Source: Micromonospora aurantiaca ATCC 27029 | GTDB taxonomy: Bacteria > Actinomycetota > Actinomycetes > Mycobacteriales > Micromonosporaceae | Reading direction: 5' to 3' | DNA: 64,000 nt | Assembly (NCBI RefSeq): GCF_000145235.1 | Contig: NC_014391.1 | Span: 806,001-870,000 of the forward strand | Shown here: piece after piece, positions 37,233-47,784 of the stretch | How the letters are laid out: the number at the start of each line of letters is the position of its first letter | Numbering within the stretch: position 1 is the first letter of the stretch | Program-made: the position numbers and the translations under genes | The notes under the pieces: model-generated | Databases searched by the model: none | Told to the model about the DNA's origin: nothing | The model's input: the letters and a program-made list of their open reading frames with translations, nothing else

Positions 37233-37736
37233 GTGCCCGACAGCGACGGCTTCGACGAGTTCTACCGGGGCAGCCGGCAGCGGCTGCTCGGCTTCGTCTA
37301 CGTGCTCACCGGCGACCTCGCCGAGGCGCAGGACGCCGTGCAGGAGGCGTACATCCGGGCCTGGCAGCGTTGGTCCACAGTGCGTGCGTACGACGACCCG
37401 GAGGCATGGGTACGGGTGGTGGCGAGCCGGATCGCGGTGAGCCGCTGGCGCAGCCTGCGCAGCCGGGCCCGTGCCTACCTGCGCCATGGCGCGGTGGCGG
37501 ACGTGCCGGCGCCGAGCACCGAGACGCTGGACGTGGTCGCCGCGCTGCGCCGGCTGCCCGAGGCCCAGCGCACCGCGATCGCCATGCACTACCTGCTCGG
37601 CATGCCGGTCGCCGAGGTGGCGCGGGAGACCGAGGCCCCGATCGGCACCGTCAAGGCCCGGCTGTCCCGGGGGCGGACCGCGCTCGCCGGGCTGCTCGCC
37701 GTGGTGGACCTGGAAGAGGAGGCGGCAGATGCCTGA
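37233..37736 (+). CDS. SigE-family ECF RNA polymerase sigma factor
   Basis: A 167-residue ECF sigma factor. Region 2: FDEFYRGSRQRLLGFVYVLTGDLAEAQDAVQEAYIRAWQRW. Region 4: LRRLPEAQRTAIAMHYLLGMPVAEVARETEAPIGTVKARLSRGR. Length and sequence fit the actinobacterial SigE-like group (SigE50). GTG 37233 is preceded by GGGGAGG. It overlaps the next gene by 8 bases, so the product of that gene is probably its regulator. Confidence 0.9.
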   Translation: MPDSDGFDEFYRGSRQRLLGFVYVLTGDLAEAQDAVQEAYIRAWQRWSTVRAYDDPEAWVRVVASRIAVSRWRSLRSRARAYLRHGAVADVPAPSTETLDVVAALRRLPEAQRTAIAMHYLLGMPVAEVARETEAPIGTVKARLSRGRTALAGLLAVVDLEEEAADA

Positions 37737-38613
37737 CGACGTCGCACTCGTGGAGTTGCTGCACCGGGACCTGCGCAACGTCACCTGGCCGGAGCCGGAG
37801 GCGATCCGGGCCACGGCCCGGCGGCGCAGCCGGCGCTCCGCCGCGCTCGCCGCGGTCTCGGTGGTGGTCGTCGCGGCGCTCACCGCGACCCTCGTGGACC
37901 GGGCCGGTGCGCCGCCACCGCCCGCCGGCGCCGTCGACGGGCCGGGGGAGATCGTGGCCGAGGCGATGCTGGAACCGGCCGACATCCCCGTTCCCACAGG
38001 CGAGCGGCTCAGCGAGACCGGCCTCGACGAGCCGGTCCGGGTCGACGACCTCCTCCAGGTCTGCGCCGGGGAACAGGGGCGGCCGGCCGAGGAACCGCGC
38101 TCGCGCTACTCGCGGTCGCAGACCCTGATGGAACCGCCGACCGAGCCCGCGACCACCGTCGGATCGGTCCTCACCCAAGAGGTCTACCGGATGGAACCCG
38201 GGGCGGCGGGCCGGTTCGTCACCGGCCTGGAGGGCACTGTCGCGGCCTGCGGCGCGTGGCGGACGACGGGCCAGGCCTACACCGAGCGGGGGATGGTCAG
38301 CGCCGAGGTCGTGCACCGCTGGTACGTCGCGGCGAGCGGCTTCGCCGGAGATCAGGCGCTGCTGCTGCGCCACGAGGCGAGCGTGCCGCCGGACCAGGCG
38401 ACCGGCCGGCCGCCCGGCTATGCGCCGTTGTACGAGGACCGGCTGGTCGTAAGGGTGGGTGACCTGGTGACGGTGCTGATCCCGTCCGGCCGGCTGCGGA
38501 CCGACCTGCCCCAGGGCCAGGTGCCCGAGGCCAGGGTGACCGAGGAACAGGTACGGCAGATGGCGCGGGTCGCCGCCGAGCGGATGTGCGTGGCCGCGAA
38601 CCCGGGTTGCTGA
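37729..38613 (+). CDS. Membrane-anchored putative anti-sigma-like protein
   Basis: A 294-residue protein translationally coupled to the sigma factor. A cytosolic N-terminus (LVELLHRDLRNVTWPEPEAIRATARRR), one membrane helix (AALAAVSVVVVAALTATLV, about 38-58) and a ~230-residue outer domain beginning PGEIVAEAMLEPADIP. No zinc HxxxCxxC anti-sigma motif is visible. The gene position strongly suggests control of, or signalling with, the sigma factor; the outer domain has two or more Cys that could form a disulfide. Confidence 0.7.
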   Translation: MPDDVALVELLHRDLRNVTWPEPEAIRATARRRSRRSAALAAVSVVVVAALTATLVDRAGAPPPPAGAVDGPGEIVAEAMLEPADIPVPTGERLSETGLDEPVRVDDLLQVCAGEQGRPAEEPRSRYSRSQTLMEPPTEPATTVGSVLTQEVYRMEPGAAGRFVTGLEGTVAACGAWRTTGQAYTERGMVSAEVVHRWYVAASGFAGDQALLLRHEASVPPDQATGRPPGYAPLYEDRLVVRVGDLVTVLIPSGRLRTDLPQGQVPEARVTEEQVRQMARVAAERMCVAANPGC

Positions 38614-38617
38614 CGCC

Positions 38618-38649
38618 GGTGCCCCCGCCGATCTCCCGGCGGGGGCACC
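38618..38649. terminator. Bidirectional terminator
   Basis: GGTGCCCCCGCCG at 38618-38630 pairs perfectly (13 bp) with 38637-38649 around loop ATCTCC, placed between the convergent stops of the sigma-linked gene and accD. Confidence 0.8.
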
Positions 38650-38656
38650 CGACGCG

Positions 38657-40240
<1,584 letters not shown>

Positions 40241-40246
40241 CCGTGG

Positions 40247-40252
40247 AATATA
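40247..40252 (-). promoter_or_regulatory. accD -10 box
   Basis: On the minus strand TATATT (preceded by CGT) ends 6 bases before the accD GTG, a near-consensus actinobacterial -10 compatible with leaderless transcription. A good -35 is not seen. Confidence 0.6.
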
Positions 40253-40324
40253 ACGATGGTTCAGGTGTCTGAGGCTGTGCAGTGCGCCTCACCGCTTCGC
40301 GGCGACCGGCGGACCCGGTGGCCG

Positions 40325-40330
40325 TAGGCT
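40325..40330 (+). promoter_or_regulatory. birA -10 box
   Basis: TAGGCT ends 6 bases before ATG 40337 and there is no ribosome site, so birA is probably leaderless. Confidence 0.55.
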
Positions 40331-40336
40331 GGCGGG

Positions 40337-41209
40337 ATGCCCGGTTCGCCGTACACCGATCTGGACCGACCGCCGCTGTCGGCGGCCCGGCTGCGGCGCG
40401 CGCTCGTCGCGCCGCACGGGCCCTGGCGCCGGTTGGAGTTGCTGGCCGAGACCGGCTCGACGAACGCGGACGTGGTGGCCGCGGCGCGGGCCAGCGAGCC
40501 GGAGGGCCTGGTGGTGGTCGCCGAGCGGCAGACCGCCGGCCGGGGCCGGCGGGGCCGCGTCTGGCAGTCGCCGCCGCGCGCCGGTCTCGCGACGAGCGTG
40601 CTGCTGCGGCCCGGCGAGGCGGTCGCGGAGCGCGGCTGGTCGCCCGTGCCCACCACCGGGTACGGCTGGCTGCCGCTGCTGGCCGGTGTCGCGCTGGCCG
40701 AGGCGGTACGGCTGCTGGCCGAGCTGGACGCGCGGCTGAAGTGGCCCAACGACCTGCTGGTGGACGGTGCGAAGTGCGCCGGGGTGCTGGCCGAGGCGGT
40801 GCCGGGGGAGAACGACAGGCCCCCCGCGATCGTGGTCGGTGTCGGGCTGAACGTGACGCTGCGCGCCGACGAGCTGCCGGAGAACCCGACCGGGCTGCCC
40901 GCCACGTCGCTCCAGCTCGCCGGCGCCACCGCCACCGACCGCGATCCGCTGCTGCGGGCGCTGCTGCGCTCGCTCGCCGACTGGTACGAGCGCTGGCGTG
41001 ACGCCGGAGGCGACGCGGAGGCCAGTGGGCTGCGTGAGGCGTACCTGGCGGGGTGCGCCACAGTCGGCCGCCAGGTGCGGGTGCTGCTGCCCGACGGCAG
41101 CGAGGCGCACGGCACCGCCACCGGCGTGGACGCCGACGGGCAGCTCCTGGTCGAGACGGGGGCCGAGACGTTGCGGCTGGCCGCAGGCGACGTGCTGCAC
41201 CTGCGGTGA
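40337..41209 (+). CDS. birA: Biotin-protein ligase (BirA), class I without DNA-binding domain
   Basis: A 290-residue ligase that makes biotinyl-AMP and attaches biotin to the AccA lysine. Motifs: STNADVVAAAR, ERQTAGRGRRGRVWQSPP (biotin/AMP loop), LKWPNDLLVDGAKCAGVLAE and VVGVGLNV. It lacks the N-terminal helix-turn-helix of E. coli BirA, so it is not itself the repressor type. The C-terminal beta domain (VRVLLPDGSEAHGTATGVD) is present. Divergent from accD, 96 bases between start codons. Confidence 0.92.
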   Translation: MPGSPYTDLDRPPLSAARLRRALVAPHGPWRRLELLAETGSTNADVVAAARASEPEGLVVVAERQTAGRGRRGRVWQSPPRAGLATSVLLRPGEAVAERGWSPVPTTGYGWLPLLAGVALAEAVRLLAELDARLKWPNDLLVDGAKCAGVLAEAVPGENDRPPAIVVGVGLNVTLRADELPENPTGLPATSLQLAGATATDRDPLLRALLRSLADWYERWRDAGGDAEASGLREAYLAGCATVGRQVRVLLPDGSEAHGTATGVDADGQLLVETGAETLRLAAGDVLHLR

Positions 41210-41262
41210 AAGGAAGGGCACCCTCTTAACGCCTCCGGTAGAGGAAGGGCCCCCTGTTAACA
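41209..41262. repeat. AAGGAAGGGCCCC-TTAAC repeat at the 3' end of birA
   Basis: Starting at the birA stop codon, units 41210-41230 and 41240-41261 carry AAGGAAGGGC-CCCTCTTAAC and AGGAAGGGCCCCCTGTTAAC. Together they match the reverse complement of the repeat at 20515-20577, which likewise begins at a stop codon. Confidence 0.75.
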
Positions 41263-41351
41263 ACCACGGGTAGCCGTCCGCGCGGCCGATGCCGGCCGGA
41301 TGCGCCGACCGGTTACGGTCAGCGCGTCCGGTTCTGCGAGGAGGTTCAGCC

Positions 41352-41921
41352 GTGGCGTTCCCCGAAGACGTGCTCACCGAGGACGAGCACGTCGTGTTGC
41401 ACCTGCACCCGCACTGGAAGGCCCTGATCCGGCCGGTCCTGGTGCTCGTGCTCGCCGTCGCGGCGGTCGTCGCCGGGTGGCTCCTGCTGCCCGACGGCAG
41501 CGGCGGCACGATCGCGCTCTACGCGATCGCGGTGGTCGGCCTGGCACTGGTGCTGTGGCTGGGTCTGTGGCCGTTCCTGGTCTGGCGCACCACGCACTAC
41601 CTGTTCACCAACGAGCGGGTGCTGCTCCAGCAGGGGGTGCTGTCGCGTAACCGGCGGGACCTGCCGCTGACCCGGATCAACGACCACGCCATGCACCAGC
41701 GTTTCGTGGAGCGGCTGCTCGGCTGCGGCACGCTGACCATCGAGTCGGCGGGTGAGCGCGGCCAGTCGGTGCTGCACGACGTGCCGGGCGTGGACAAGGT
41801 TCAGACGAAGCTCTACGAGCTGGTCGAGGCGCACCACGACAAGCACAGCCTGGGTGACGGCGAGATGCGCGAGATCCTGGCCGACATGACCGAGGGCAAG
41901 GCCCTGCGCGACCAGCCCTGA
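41352..41921 (+). CDS. Bacterial PH (DUF304) domain membrane protein
   Basis: A 189-residue protein. Short cytosolic start, two membrane helices (LIRPVLVLVLAVAAVVAGWLLL and IALYAIAVVGLALVLWLGLWP), then the DUF304/bPH2 domain: WRTTHYLFTNERVLLQQGVLSRNRRDLPLTRINDHAM and RLLGCGTLTIESAG. Function of the family is unknown, perhaps membrane or cell-wall association. GTG 41352 is preceded by GAGGAGG. Confidence 0.87.
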   Translation: MAFPEDVLTEDEHVVLHLHPHWKALIRPVLVLVLAVAAVVAGWLLLPDGSGGTIALYAIAVVGLALVLWLGLWPFLVWRTTHYLFTNERVLLQQGVLSRNRRDLPLTRINDHAMHQRFVERLLGCGTLTIESAGERGQSVLHDVPGVDKVQTKLYELVEAHHDKHSLGDGEMREILADMTEGKALRDQP

Positions 41922-41936
41922 CGTTGACCGACGGAA

Positions 41937-41968
41937 AGGCCGGCACCTCGTGTCAGGGGTGCCGGCCT
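41937..41968. terminator. Bidirectional terminator
   Basis: AGGCCGGCACC at 41937-41947 pairs perfectly with 41958-41968 around a 10-base loop, followed by a pyrimidine run, between the convergent PH-domain and GtrA genes. Confidence 0.7.
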
Positions 41969-41976
41969 CTCGTCGT

Positions 41977-42672
41977 TCAGCGGCGGGCGCGGCGGGGCTG
42001 GAGTTCCGCGGCGAGTTCGGCGTCCAGGTCGGTGCCGAGCGCGCCACCCAGTCCGGCGTCCGCCGGTGCGGGGCGGCCACGCGGTGGCGGGAAGTCGGCC
42101 ACCCGGCCGGCGCCCGGAGCTGGTTCCTCCTCCTCCAGCTCGCTGACCGACTCGGCCAGCTCGGCCACCGGGTCCATCTCGGCGACGTTGTCCCACTCGT
42201 CACGCGGCACCGAGTGCCAGGTCTCCTCGGCGTGCTTGGGTACCGGCTGGAAGACGAACGTGCGGTACGACCAGAAGCGGAACAGCGTGGCCAGCAGGAC
42301 ACCGATGGTCTTGGCGACGTTCAGCGCGAGCAGGCCGTGTACGCCGAGGCCGTACTTGGCCAGGGCCAGGACGCCGAGTTCGATGAGCAGACCCGCACCG
42401 TTGAAGAGGAAGAACAGGACGTATTCGCGCCGGAGTGCCGATTTCGGTCGATCACGGTACGTCCAGTGACGATTCATCAGATACGACGTGATCGTGGCGA
42501 TAATCGTCGCGATCACTGTCGCCTTCAGCTGACCGTCACGGAAAACCGTGAGTGCCAGCGCATTGAACACCGCGTAATTGATGACGGTGTTGATGCCGCC
42601 GACGATGCCGAATTTGAGCGCCTCGTGGATGAACTTCTGCCAGCGCTCGGGCAGCAGACGGACTCCAGGCAT
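41977..42672 (-). CDS. GtrA family membrane protein (first copy)
   Basis: A 231-residue protein. Four membrane helices: KFGIVGGINTVINYAVFNAL, ATVIATIIATITSYLMNRHWTY, LFFLFNGAGLLIELGVLALA and NVAKTIGVLLATLFRFWSYR, which is the GtrA signature. A ~90-residue acidic, Pro-rich C-terminal tail is extra. GtrA proteins move or flip polyprenyl-linked sugars for wall or O-antigen glycosylation. ATG 42672 precedes the fold. A second GtrA gene is 62 bases upstream on the same strand. Confidence 0.87.
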   Translation of the reverse strand: MPGVRLLPERWQKFIHEALKFGIVGGINTVINYAVFNALALTVFRDGQLKATVIATIIATITSYLMNRHWTYRDRPKSALRREYVLFFLFNGAGLLIELGVLALAKYGLGVHGLLALNVAKTIGVLLATLFRFWSYRTFVFQPVPKHAEETWHSVPRDEWDNVAEMDPVAELAESVSELEEEEPAPGAGRVADFPPPRGRPAPADAGLGGALGTDLDAELAAELQPRRARR

Positions 42673-42734
42673 GCGGAACACCTTAGGCAGTTGGCTGGGC
42701 CGGCTGGGCCCGGCGGGTCGGGATGGGCGGTTCG

Positions 42735-43271
42735 TCACGCCCCGGACTCTCGGTCGTGGCTCGTTGCCGGAACGGGAGGTGTTCCCGCCTCGACGAAGAC
42801 GAACCGTCGGTACGACCAGAACCGGAAGAGTGTCCCCAGGCCGGTGCCGACGACGAAGCTGGCGATGTTGTCGGCCAGGGGGGTCTGGAACACCGCGGGC
42901 CAGATCGCGCCCAGCCCGTAGTGGCTGATCGCCAGGCAGGCCACCGCGATGCCGAGGCCGACCGCGTTGAAGAAGAAGAACAGCGCGTACTCGCGGGCCG
43001 GGTTCGACCGCTGCCGGTGCCGCCACGTCCAGAACCGGTTGCCGAGGAAGGCGACGGTCGCGGCGATCACCGTGGAGATGGTCTTCGCGGCCAGCGGCGC
43101 CATGTCCCGGCCGCTGGACAGGTAGTTGAAGAGGATGAAGTCCACGACGAAGGCCAGGCCGCCGACGGTGGCGAACTTGCTCAGCTCGTGGATGAGGTGA
43201 CCGAAACGGTCGAGCAGTGCTCCGATCGGACCCCGGCGGGTCTGCGGAGCCCCCGGTTGGTCTCCGGTCAT
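42735..43271 (-). CDS. GtrA family membrane protein (second copy)
   Basis: A 178-residue GtrA protein: LSKFATVGGLAFVVDFILFNYL, ISTVIAATVAFLGNRFWTWRHR, ALFFFFNAVGLGIAVACLAISH and NIASFVVGTGLGTLFRFWSYRRFVF. Same fold as the neighbouring copy, but without its acidic tail. ATG 43271 is taken; GTG 43283 is a close alternative. The two copies probably form one transcript and may act as a pair. Confidence 0.87.
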   Translation of the reverse strand: MTGDQPGAPQTRRGPIGALLDRFGHLIHELSKFATVGGLAFVVDFILFNYLSSGRDMAPLAAKTISTVIAATVAFLGNRFWTWRHRQRSNPAREYALFFFFNAVGLGIAVACLAISHYGLGAIWPAVFQTPLADNIASFVVGTGLGTLFRFWSYRRFVFVEAGTPPVPATSHDRESGA

Positions 43272-43761
43272 CGTCGCGGCCACCCGCCGAGAGTACCGGT
43301 TGCGCGGTAACCGGGCGGACTGCAACGGCGAGTCGGCCACGACGGCTTCGCCGCGGCCGTCGCGCTCGGGCTGCCTGGGTCGGAGAGGCGTCGCCCGTTC
43401 TCGATGTCCGTGAGCAGAGCGTAACGCGCTGTGCGAATCTGTGGAGCGCATCACGGAATCGTCTTTCGCGACATGTTCGTACGCTTCAACGCGATCGGGC
43501 GTCGCGGTCACTCGGTGCCGGACCCGGCCGTCGAAGGTTCACCGCAGGATTTGCGTGAAACTGCGCGCGAAAGCGGGTATCAGATCGTGATGCCGCAGCG
43601 TGGCCGTACCTTGTGCAGTTCTTCACAACCAGTCCCACTGACTGACGAGGCAGTCCGGTTTACGCTGAGCCCAATCCCAGGTTTCCACGAGGCGGCGTAC
43701 CAGCCCGCCGGAACTCGTGCACCCCATAGATCGGTCAGCGTCGACCACAAGGAGAAGTGAC
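43272..43761. other. Long intergenic region upstream of pckG and gtrA
   Basis: About 490 bases without a convincing gene. It must carry the promoters for the minus-strand gtrA pair and plus-strand pckG. A CRP-like palindrome is at 43611-43628. The region is lower in GC than flanking genes from about 43.43 kb on, as expected of regulatory DNA. Confidence 0.6.
43611..43628. promoter_or_regulatory. CRP/FNR-family-like site upstream of pckG
   Basis: TTGTG-N8-CACAA is a perfect 5+5 palindrome, matching the TGTG-N8-CACA core of actinobacterial CRP sites. It lies about 135 bases upstream of the pckG start. Regulation by carbon status is plausible but not shown. Confidence 0.5.
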
Positions 43762-45603
43762 ATGGTTGCTCCGGCTGCTGTTCGGGGTATCGATCAGGCC
43801 CCGACGTCCAACCCCAAGCTGCTCGCCTGGGTACGTGAGGTCGCGGAACTGACCACCCCGGACCGTGTGGTCTGGGTGGACGGGTCTGATGAGGAGTGGC
43901 GCCGCCTCACCGACGAACTCGTCGAGAACGGCACCCTGATCCGCCTCAATCCCGAGAAGAAGCCCAACTCGTTCTACGCGCGTACCGACCCCACGGACGT
44001 CGCCCGGGTGGAGGAGCGCACCTTCATCTGCTCCGTCGACGAGGCGGACGCCGGCCCCACCAACAACTGGATGGCGCCGGCCGAGATGAAGCGGACGATG
44101 ACGGAGCTGTACCGCGGCAGCATGCGCGGGCGCACCATGTACGTCATCCCGTTCTGCATGGGCCCGGTCGAGGCCGAGAACCCCATGTTCGGCGTGGAGA
44201 TCACCGACAGCCCGTACGTCGTCGCCTCGATGCGGATCATGACCCGGATGGGGTCGTCGATCCTGGAGGCGATGGGCGACGACGCCGACTTCGTGCACGC
44301 GCTGCACTCCATCGGCGCCCCGCTCGCGCCGGGTGCGCAGGACGTGGCGTGGCCGTGCAACGAGACCAAGTACATCTCGCACTTCCCGGAGACCCGGGAG
44401 ATCTGGTCGTACGGCTCCGGCTACGGCGGCAACTCGCTGCTCGGCAAGAAGTGCTACTCGCTGCGTATCGCCAGCGTGATGGGGCGCGACGAGGGCTGGC
44501 TCGCCGAGCACATGCTGATCCTCAAGATCACCTCGCCCGAGGGCAAGGTCTACCACATCGCCGGCGCCTTCCCGTCGGCCTGCGGCAAGACCAACCTCGC
44601 CATGCTGGAGCCGACCATCCCGGGCTGGAAGGTCGAGACCATCGGCGACGACATCGCCTGGATGCGGTTCGGCGCGGACGGCCGCCTCTACGCGATCAAC
44701 CCCGAGTACGGCCTGTTCGGCGTCGCACCCGGCACCGACTGGAAGACCAACGCCAACGCCATGCGGACGCTGGACCGGGGCAACTCCATCTTCACCAACG
44801 TGGCGCTCACCGACGACGGCGACATCTGGTGGGAGGGCATGGGTGAGCCGCCGGCGCACCTGATCGACTGGAAGGGCAACGACTGGACGCCGGAGAGCGA
44901 GAGCCTCTCCTCGCACGCGAACAGCCGTTTCTGCACGCCGATCACGCAGTGCCCGATCCTGGCCGACGACTACTACGACCCGAACGGCGTGCCGATCGAC
45001 GCGATCCTGTTCGGTGGCCGCCGCCGGGACACCATCCCGCTGGTCACCGAGGCCCGCGACTGGGTGCACGGCGTCTACATGGGCGCCACGCTCTCCTCGG
45101 AGACGACCGCCGCCGCCTCCGGCGCGGTCGGCGTGGTCCGCCGCGACCCGATGGCCATGCTGCCGTTCATCGGTTACAACGCCGGCGACTACTTCCGGCA
45201 CTGGATCGAGATGGGCAAGGGCGCGGACGGCGACGAGGCCAAGCTGCCCAAGATCTACTACGTGAACTGGTTCCGCAAGGACGCCGAGGGCAACTTCCTC
45301 TGGCCGGGCTTCGGCGAGAACTCCCGCGTGCTCAAGTGGGTCATCGAGCGGCTGGAGGGCCGGGCCGAGGCCGTGGAGACGCCGATCGGCATGGTGCCGG
45401 CGCAGGACGCGCTCGACGTCGAGGGTCTGGACATGACCCCGGAGGACGTCCGGATCGCGCTGAAGGTCGACGCGGACGAGTGGCGCAACGAGCTGCCGCT
45501 GGTCACCGAGTGGTTCGAGAAGTTCGGGGACAAGCTCCCCGGCGTGCTCTGGGCCGAGCTGGACGCGCTGCGCGCCCGGCTGGACGCGGAGCCGCAGAAG
45601 TAA
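43762..45603 (+). CDS. pckG: Phosphoenolpyruvate carboxykinase (GTP)
   Basis: A 613-residue GTP-type PEPCK that converts oxaloacetate and GTP to PEP, GDP and CO2, the first committed step of gluconeogenesis. Seen: [32 protein letters not shown], the kinase loop [14 protein letters not shown] with the reactive Cys, and [24 protein letters not shown] 43762 follows AAGGAGAAG. Length is as usual. The CRP-like palindrome upstream suggests carbon-source control. Together with glpX at 58.8 kb it serves gluconeogenesis. Confidence 0.95.
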   Translation: MVAPAAVRGIDQAPTSNPKLLAWVREVAELTTPDRVVWVDGSDEEWRRLTDELVENGTLIRLNPEKKPNSFYARTDPTDVARVEERTFICSVDEADAGPTNNWMAPAEMKRTMTELYRGSMRGRTMYVIPFCMGPVEAENPMFGVEITDSPYVVASMRIMTRMGSSILEAMGDDADFVHALHSIGAPLAPGAQDVAWPCNETKYISHFPETREIWSYGSGYGGNSLLGKKCYSLRIASVMGRDEGWLAEHMLILKITSPEGKVYHIAGAFPSACGKTNLAMLEPTIPGWKVETIGDDIAWMRFGADGRLYAINPEYGLFGVAPGTDWKTNANAMRTLDRGNSIFTNVALTDDGDIWWEGMGEPPAHLIDWKGNDWTPESESLSSHANSRFCTPITQCPILADDYYDPNGVPIDAILFGGRRRDTIPLVTEARDWVHGVYMGATLSSETTAAASGAVGVVRRDPMAMLPFIGYNAGDYFRHWIEMGKGADGDEAKLPKIYYVNWFRKDAEGNFLWPGFGENSRVLKWVIERLEGRAEAVETPIGMVPAQDALDVEGLDMTPEDVRIALKVDADEWRNELPLVTEWFEKFGDKLPGVLWAELDALRARLDAEPQK

Positions 45604-45614
45604 CAGGTGTGCCT

Positions 45615-45633
45615 GTTGCCCCCGCCGGGCAAC
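45615..45633. terminator. Small stem-loop after pckG
   Basis: GTTGCCC at 45615-45621 pairs with GGGCAAC at 45627-45633 around a 5-base loop, 12 bases after the pckG stop. Confidence 0.45.
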
Positions 45634-45643
45634 ATCGGATGCC

Positions 45644-46501
45644 ATGAGGACGGCCGCTGAACCTGTCGAGGTCCGGCGGCCGTCCGCCGTCCGGGCGCTC
45701 ACCACGCTGCTCGCCGTGACCGCGGCGGCCACCGTCGTGGTCGAGCTGCTCAACTACTGGTACGCCCCGGAGCAGGAGTTCGGTCTGGCCGTACGCACCG
45801 GCTGGGCGATGCTCCGGTCGCTCGGCTTCCTGCTGCTGATCGGGCAGGTGAACAAGGGCCGGGTGGGTGCGCGGCCGTTCGGGCTGATCCTGGCCGTGAC
45901 CACGATCTTCGCGGTCGGGCGGCTGATCGTGCCCCGGCAGGGGGTGCCCGCGCTGCCGGGCCTGGTCGGGTTCGCCGTGCTCACCGCGCTCTGCGTCGCC
46001 GTGGTGGTGCTGCTCTACCGCTCCGAGGCGATCCGCGCGCACCTGGTCCGGCACCGCAAGGGCCTGGTCGTCGAGGGCGGGACGATCGCCTGGCGGGAGA
46101 TGGCGCCGAAGCGCCCGCAGGCGAACGGCTGGCTGCTCACCGCCCGGGTCGCGGCGTTCACCTACAGCCCGCTGATGCTGGTGCCGGCGCTCGTCGCGAC
46201 CGGCGCCGTACTGGACGGGCGGCTGGCCGCCGTACCGGCATTGATCTTCTGGTTCGGCGCCGGGATCGCGGTCAGCTACGCCGTGCTGTTCTGCACCGCC
46301 TTCCTGCTGCGCGACCGGGCATGGGCGCGCCGGGCGCTGGTAGTGGTCACACTCGGCGTCCTGGCGATCGACCTGCCGCTGTGCTGGTGGCTGCTCGGCA
46401 CCGACGGCCTGATCCGCGACGGCGCCCCCCTGGTCACGGCGGCGGCCCTCACCTTCTACTCCCTGCACCGCGCCACCCGCAACCCACCCTCACTCGGTTG
46501 A
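45644..46501 (+). CDS. Polytopic membrane protein, unknown function
   Basis: A 285-residue protein with about seven hydrophobic helices (first: VRALTTLLAVTAAATVVVELLNY; last: VVVTLGVLAIDLPLCWWLLG). No known domain was recognised. A cytosolic loop with VRHRKGLVVEGGTIAWREMAPKRP lies near the middle. It starts 40 bases after pckG, with a small hairpin between. Its stop codon falls at the left edge of an imperfect palindromic repeat. Confidence 0.7.
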   Translation: MRTAAEPVEVRRPSAVRALTTLLAVTAAATVVVELLNYWYAPEQEFGLAVRTGWAMLRSLGFLLLIGQVNKGRVGARPFGLILAVTTIFAVGRLIVPRQGVPALPGLVGFAVLTALCVAVVVLLYRSEAIRAHLVRHRKGLVVEGGTIAWREMAPKRPQANGWLLTARVAAFTYSPLMLVPALVATGAVLDGRLAAVPALIFWFGAGIAVSYAVLFCTAFLLRDRAWARRALVVVTLGVLAIDLPLCWWLLGTDGLIRDGAPLVTAAALTFYSLHRATRNPPSLG

Positions 46502-46555
46502 CCATGAAGTTGGCGGCTTATTCGATCTCCTTCGCTGCCGTCAACCTCATGATCG
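46499..46555. repeat. Imperfect palindrome of the CATGAAGTTG family
   Basis: Arms 46499-46517 and 46537-46555 match at 15 of 19 positions and share CATGA-GTTG with the repeat at 7899-7974. The left arm includes the stop codon of the membrane gene. It may serve as its terminator. Confidence 0.55.
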
Positions 46556-46592
46556 TCGCCCGGGGCGGGGTGCGGCGGGGCAGGATGAGGGG

Positions 46593-47753
46593 GTGTGGGA
46601 CGTCGTGGTGGTGGGGGCCGGGCCGGCCGGAGCGGCCGCAGCGCTCGGCGCGCGGCGGGCCGGGGCGGCGCGGGTGCTGCTGCTCGACCGGTCCAACTTC
46701 CCCCGCGACAAGGCGTGCGGAGACGGCATCGCCGCGCACGCGCTGGACGTCCTCGCCGAGCTGGGCGTGACCGGGGCGGTCGACGGCTACGCACCGCTGC
46801 CCGCGCTGCGCCTGGTCGGCCCCGGTGGCGGCACCGTCGCCCGGACGCTGCCCCGGCCCGCGTACACGGTGCCCCGCCAGGTGTTCGACGCGCGCCTGGT
46901 GGCAGCGGCGGTGGCGGCCGGCGCGGAGTTGCGGCGGCACACCGTACGCCGGGTGGACATCGCCGCCGACCGGGTGGTGCTCGACGGAGAGCTGTCCGCA
47001 CGGGCGGTGGTCGGCGCTGACGGCGCCGGATCGGTGGTACGGCGCGCGCTCGGCCACCCGGTCAACCCGGACCGGCACCTGGCGCTCGCCATCCGGGGCT
47101 ACGCGCCCACACCGGCCGGGCCGCCCGAACAGCTCATCGTCACCTCGGCGGCGCGCTGGCCCGCGTACGCCTGGGCCTTTCCGATCGGCGACGGTCGCGC
47201 GAACGTCGGGTACGGGGAGGTGTTGCGCGGCGAACCGCTGACCCGCGCGCACCTGCTGGACCGGATGGCCGCGCTGCTCCCGGACGTCGACCCGGCCACG
47301 GTGACCGGCCTGCGGGCCCACCACCTGCCGCTGTCCACCCACCGGCCCGCGCCCGGCCGCGGACGGGTGGTGCTGGCCGGGGACGCGCTGTCGCTGATCA
47401 ACCCGTTCACCGGCGAGGGCATCTTCTACGCGCTGCGCTCCGGAGCGCTCGCCGGCGCGGCGGCGGCCGGCTCCCCGGCCGAGGCCGCCCGGGCGTACGC
47501 CGCCGCGCTGCGCGCCCGGCTCGGCACCCACCTGCGGCACAGCTCGGTGGCGGCGTGGCTGGCCCGGCGGCGCCGGGTGGTCGACGCGGTGGTCGGCGCG
47601 GCCCGGCGGGACGAACGCGTCTACCGCACCGTGGTGGAGCTGGGACTCGGTGACGGCCGGCTGGACGCGCGCACCCTGATGGCGATCGGGGCGGACCTGC
47701 CGCGACCACGCCGGACCGGCGCACAGTCAGGTGATATGCCACCGAGACACTGA
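46593..47753 (+). CDS. FAD-dependent geranylgeranyl/prenyl reductase family protein
   Basis: A 386-residue flavoprotein: FAD motif DVVVVGAGPAGAAAALGARRAG, then DRSNFPRDKACGDGI, the conserved P-R-x-K-x-CG element of geranylgeranyl reductases, RQVFDARL, the GADG second FAD motif and GRVVLAGDALSLINPFTGEGI. These enzymes saturate double bonds in prenyl chains (archaeal lipids, menaquinone, dolichol-like carriers). It sits 31 bases upstream of a cis-prenyltransferase, which supports a polyprenyl substrate; which one is not known. Confidence 0.85.
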   Translation: MWDVVVVGAGPAGAAAALGARRAGAARVLLLDRSNFPRDKACGDGIAAHALDVLAELGVTGAVDGYAPLPALRLVGPGGGTVARTLPRPAYTVPRQVFDARLVAAAVAAGAELRRHTVRRVDIAADRVVLDGELSARAVVGADGAGSVVRRALGHPVNPDRHLALAIRGYAPTPAGPPEQLIVTSAARWPAYAWAFPIGDGRANVGYGEVLRGEPLTRAHLLDRMAALLPDVDPATVTGLRAHHLPLSTHRPAPGRGRVVLAGDALSLINPFTGEGIFYALRSGALAGAAAAGSPAEAARAYAAALRARLGTHLRHSSVAAWLARRRRVVDAVVGAARRDERVYRTVVELGLGDGRLDARTLMAIGADLPRPRRTGAQSGDMPPRH

Positions 47754-47784
47754 TCTCTCCCGCGGGTCGCTACCCTGCAAGGTG

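Noticed and set aside
43431..43760. Open frame of about 109 codons upstream of pckG
   Set aside because: It runs into the pckG ribosome site, has no domain or start signal, and covers the CRP-like regulatory palindrome.
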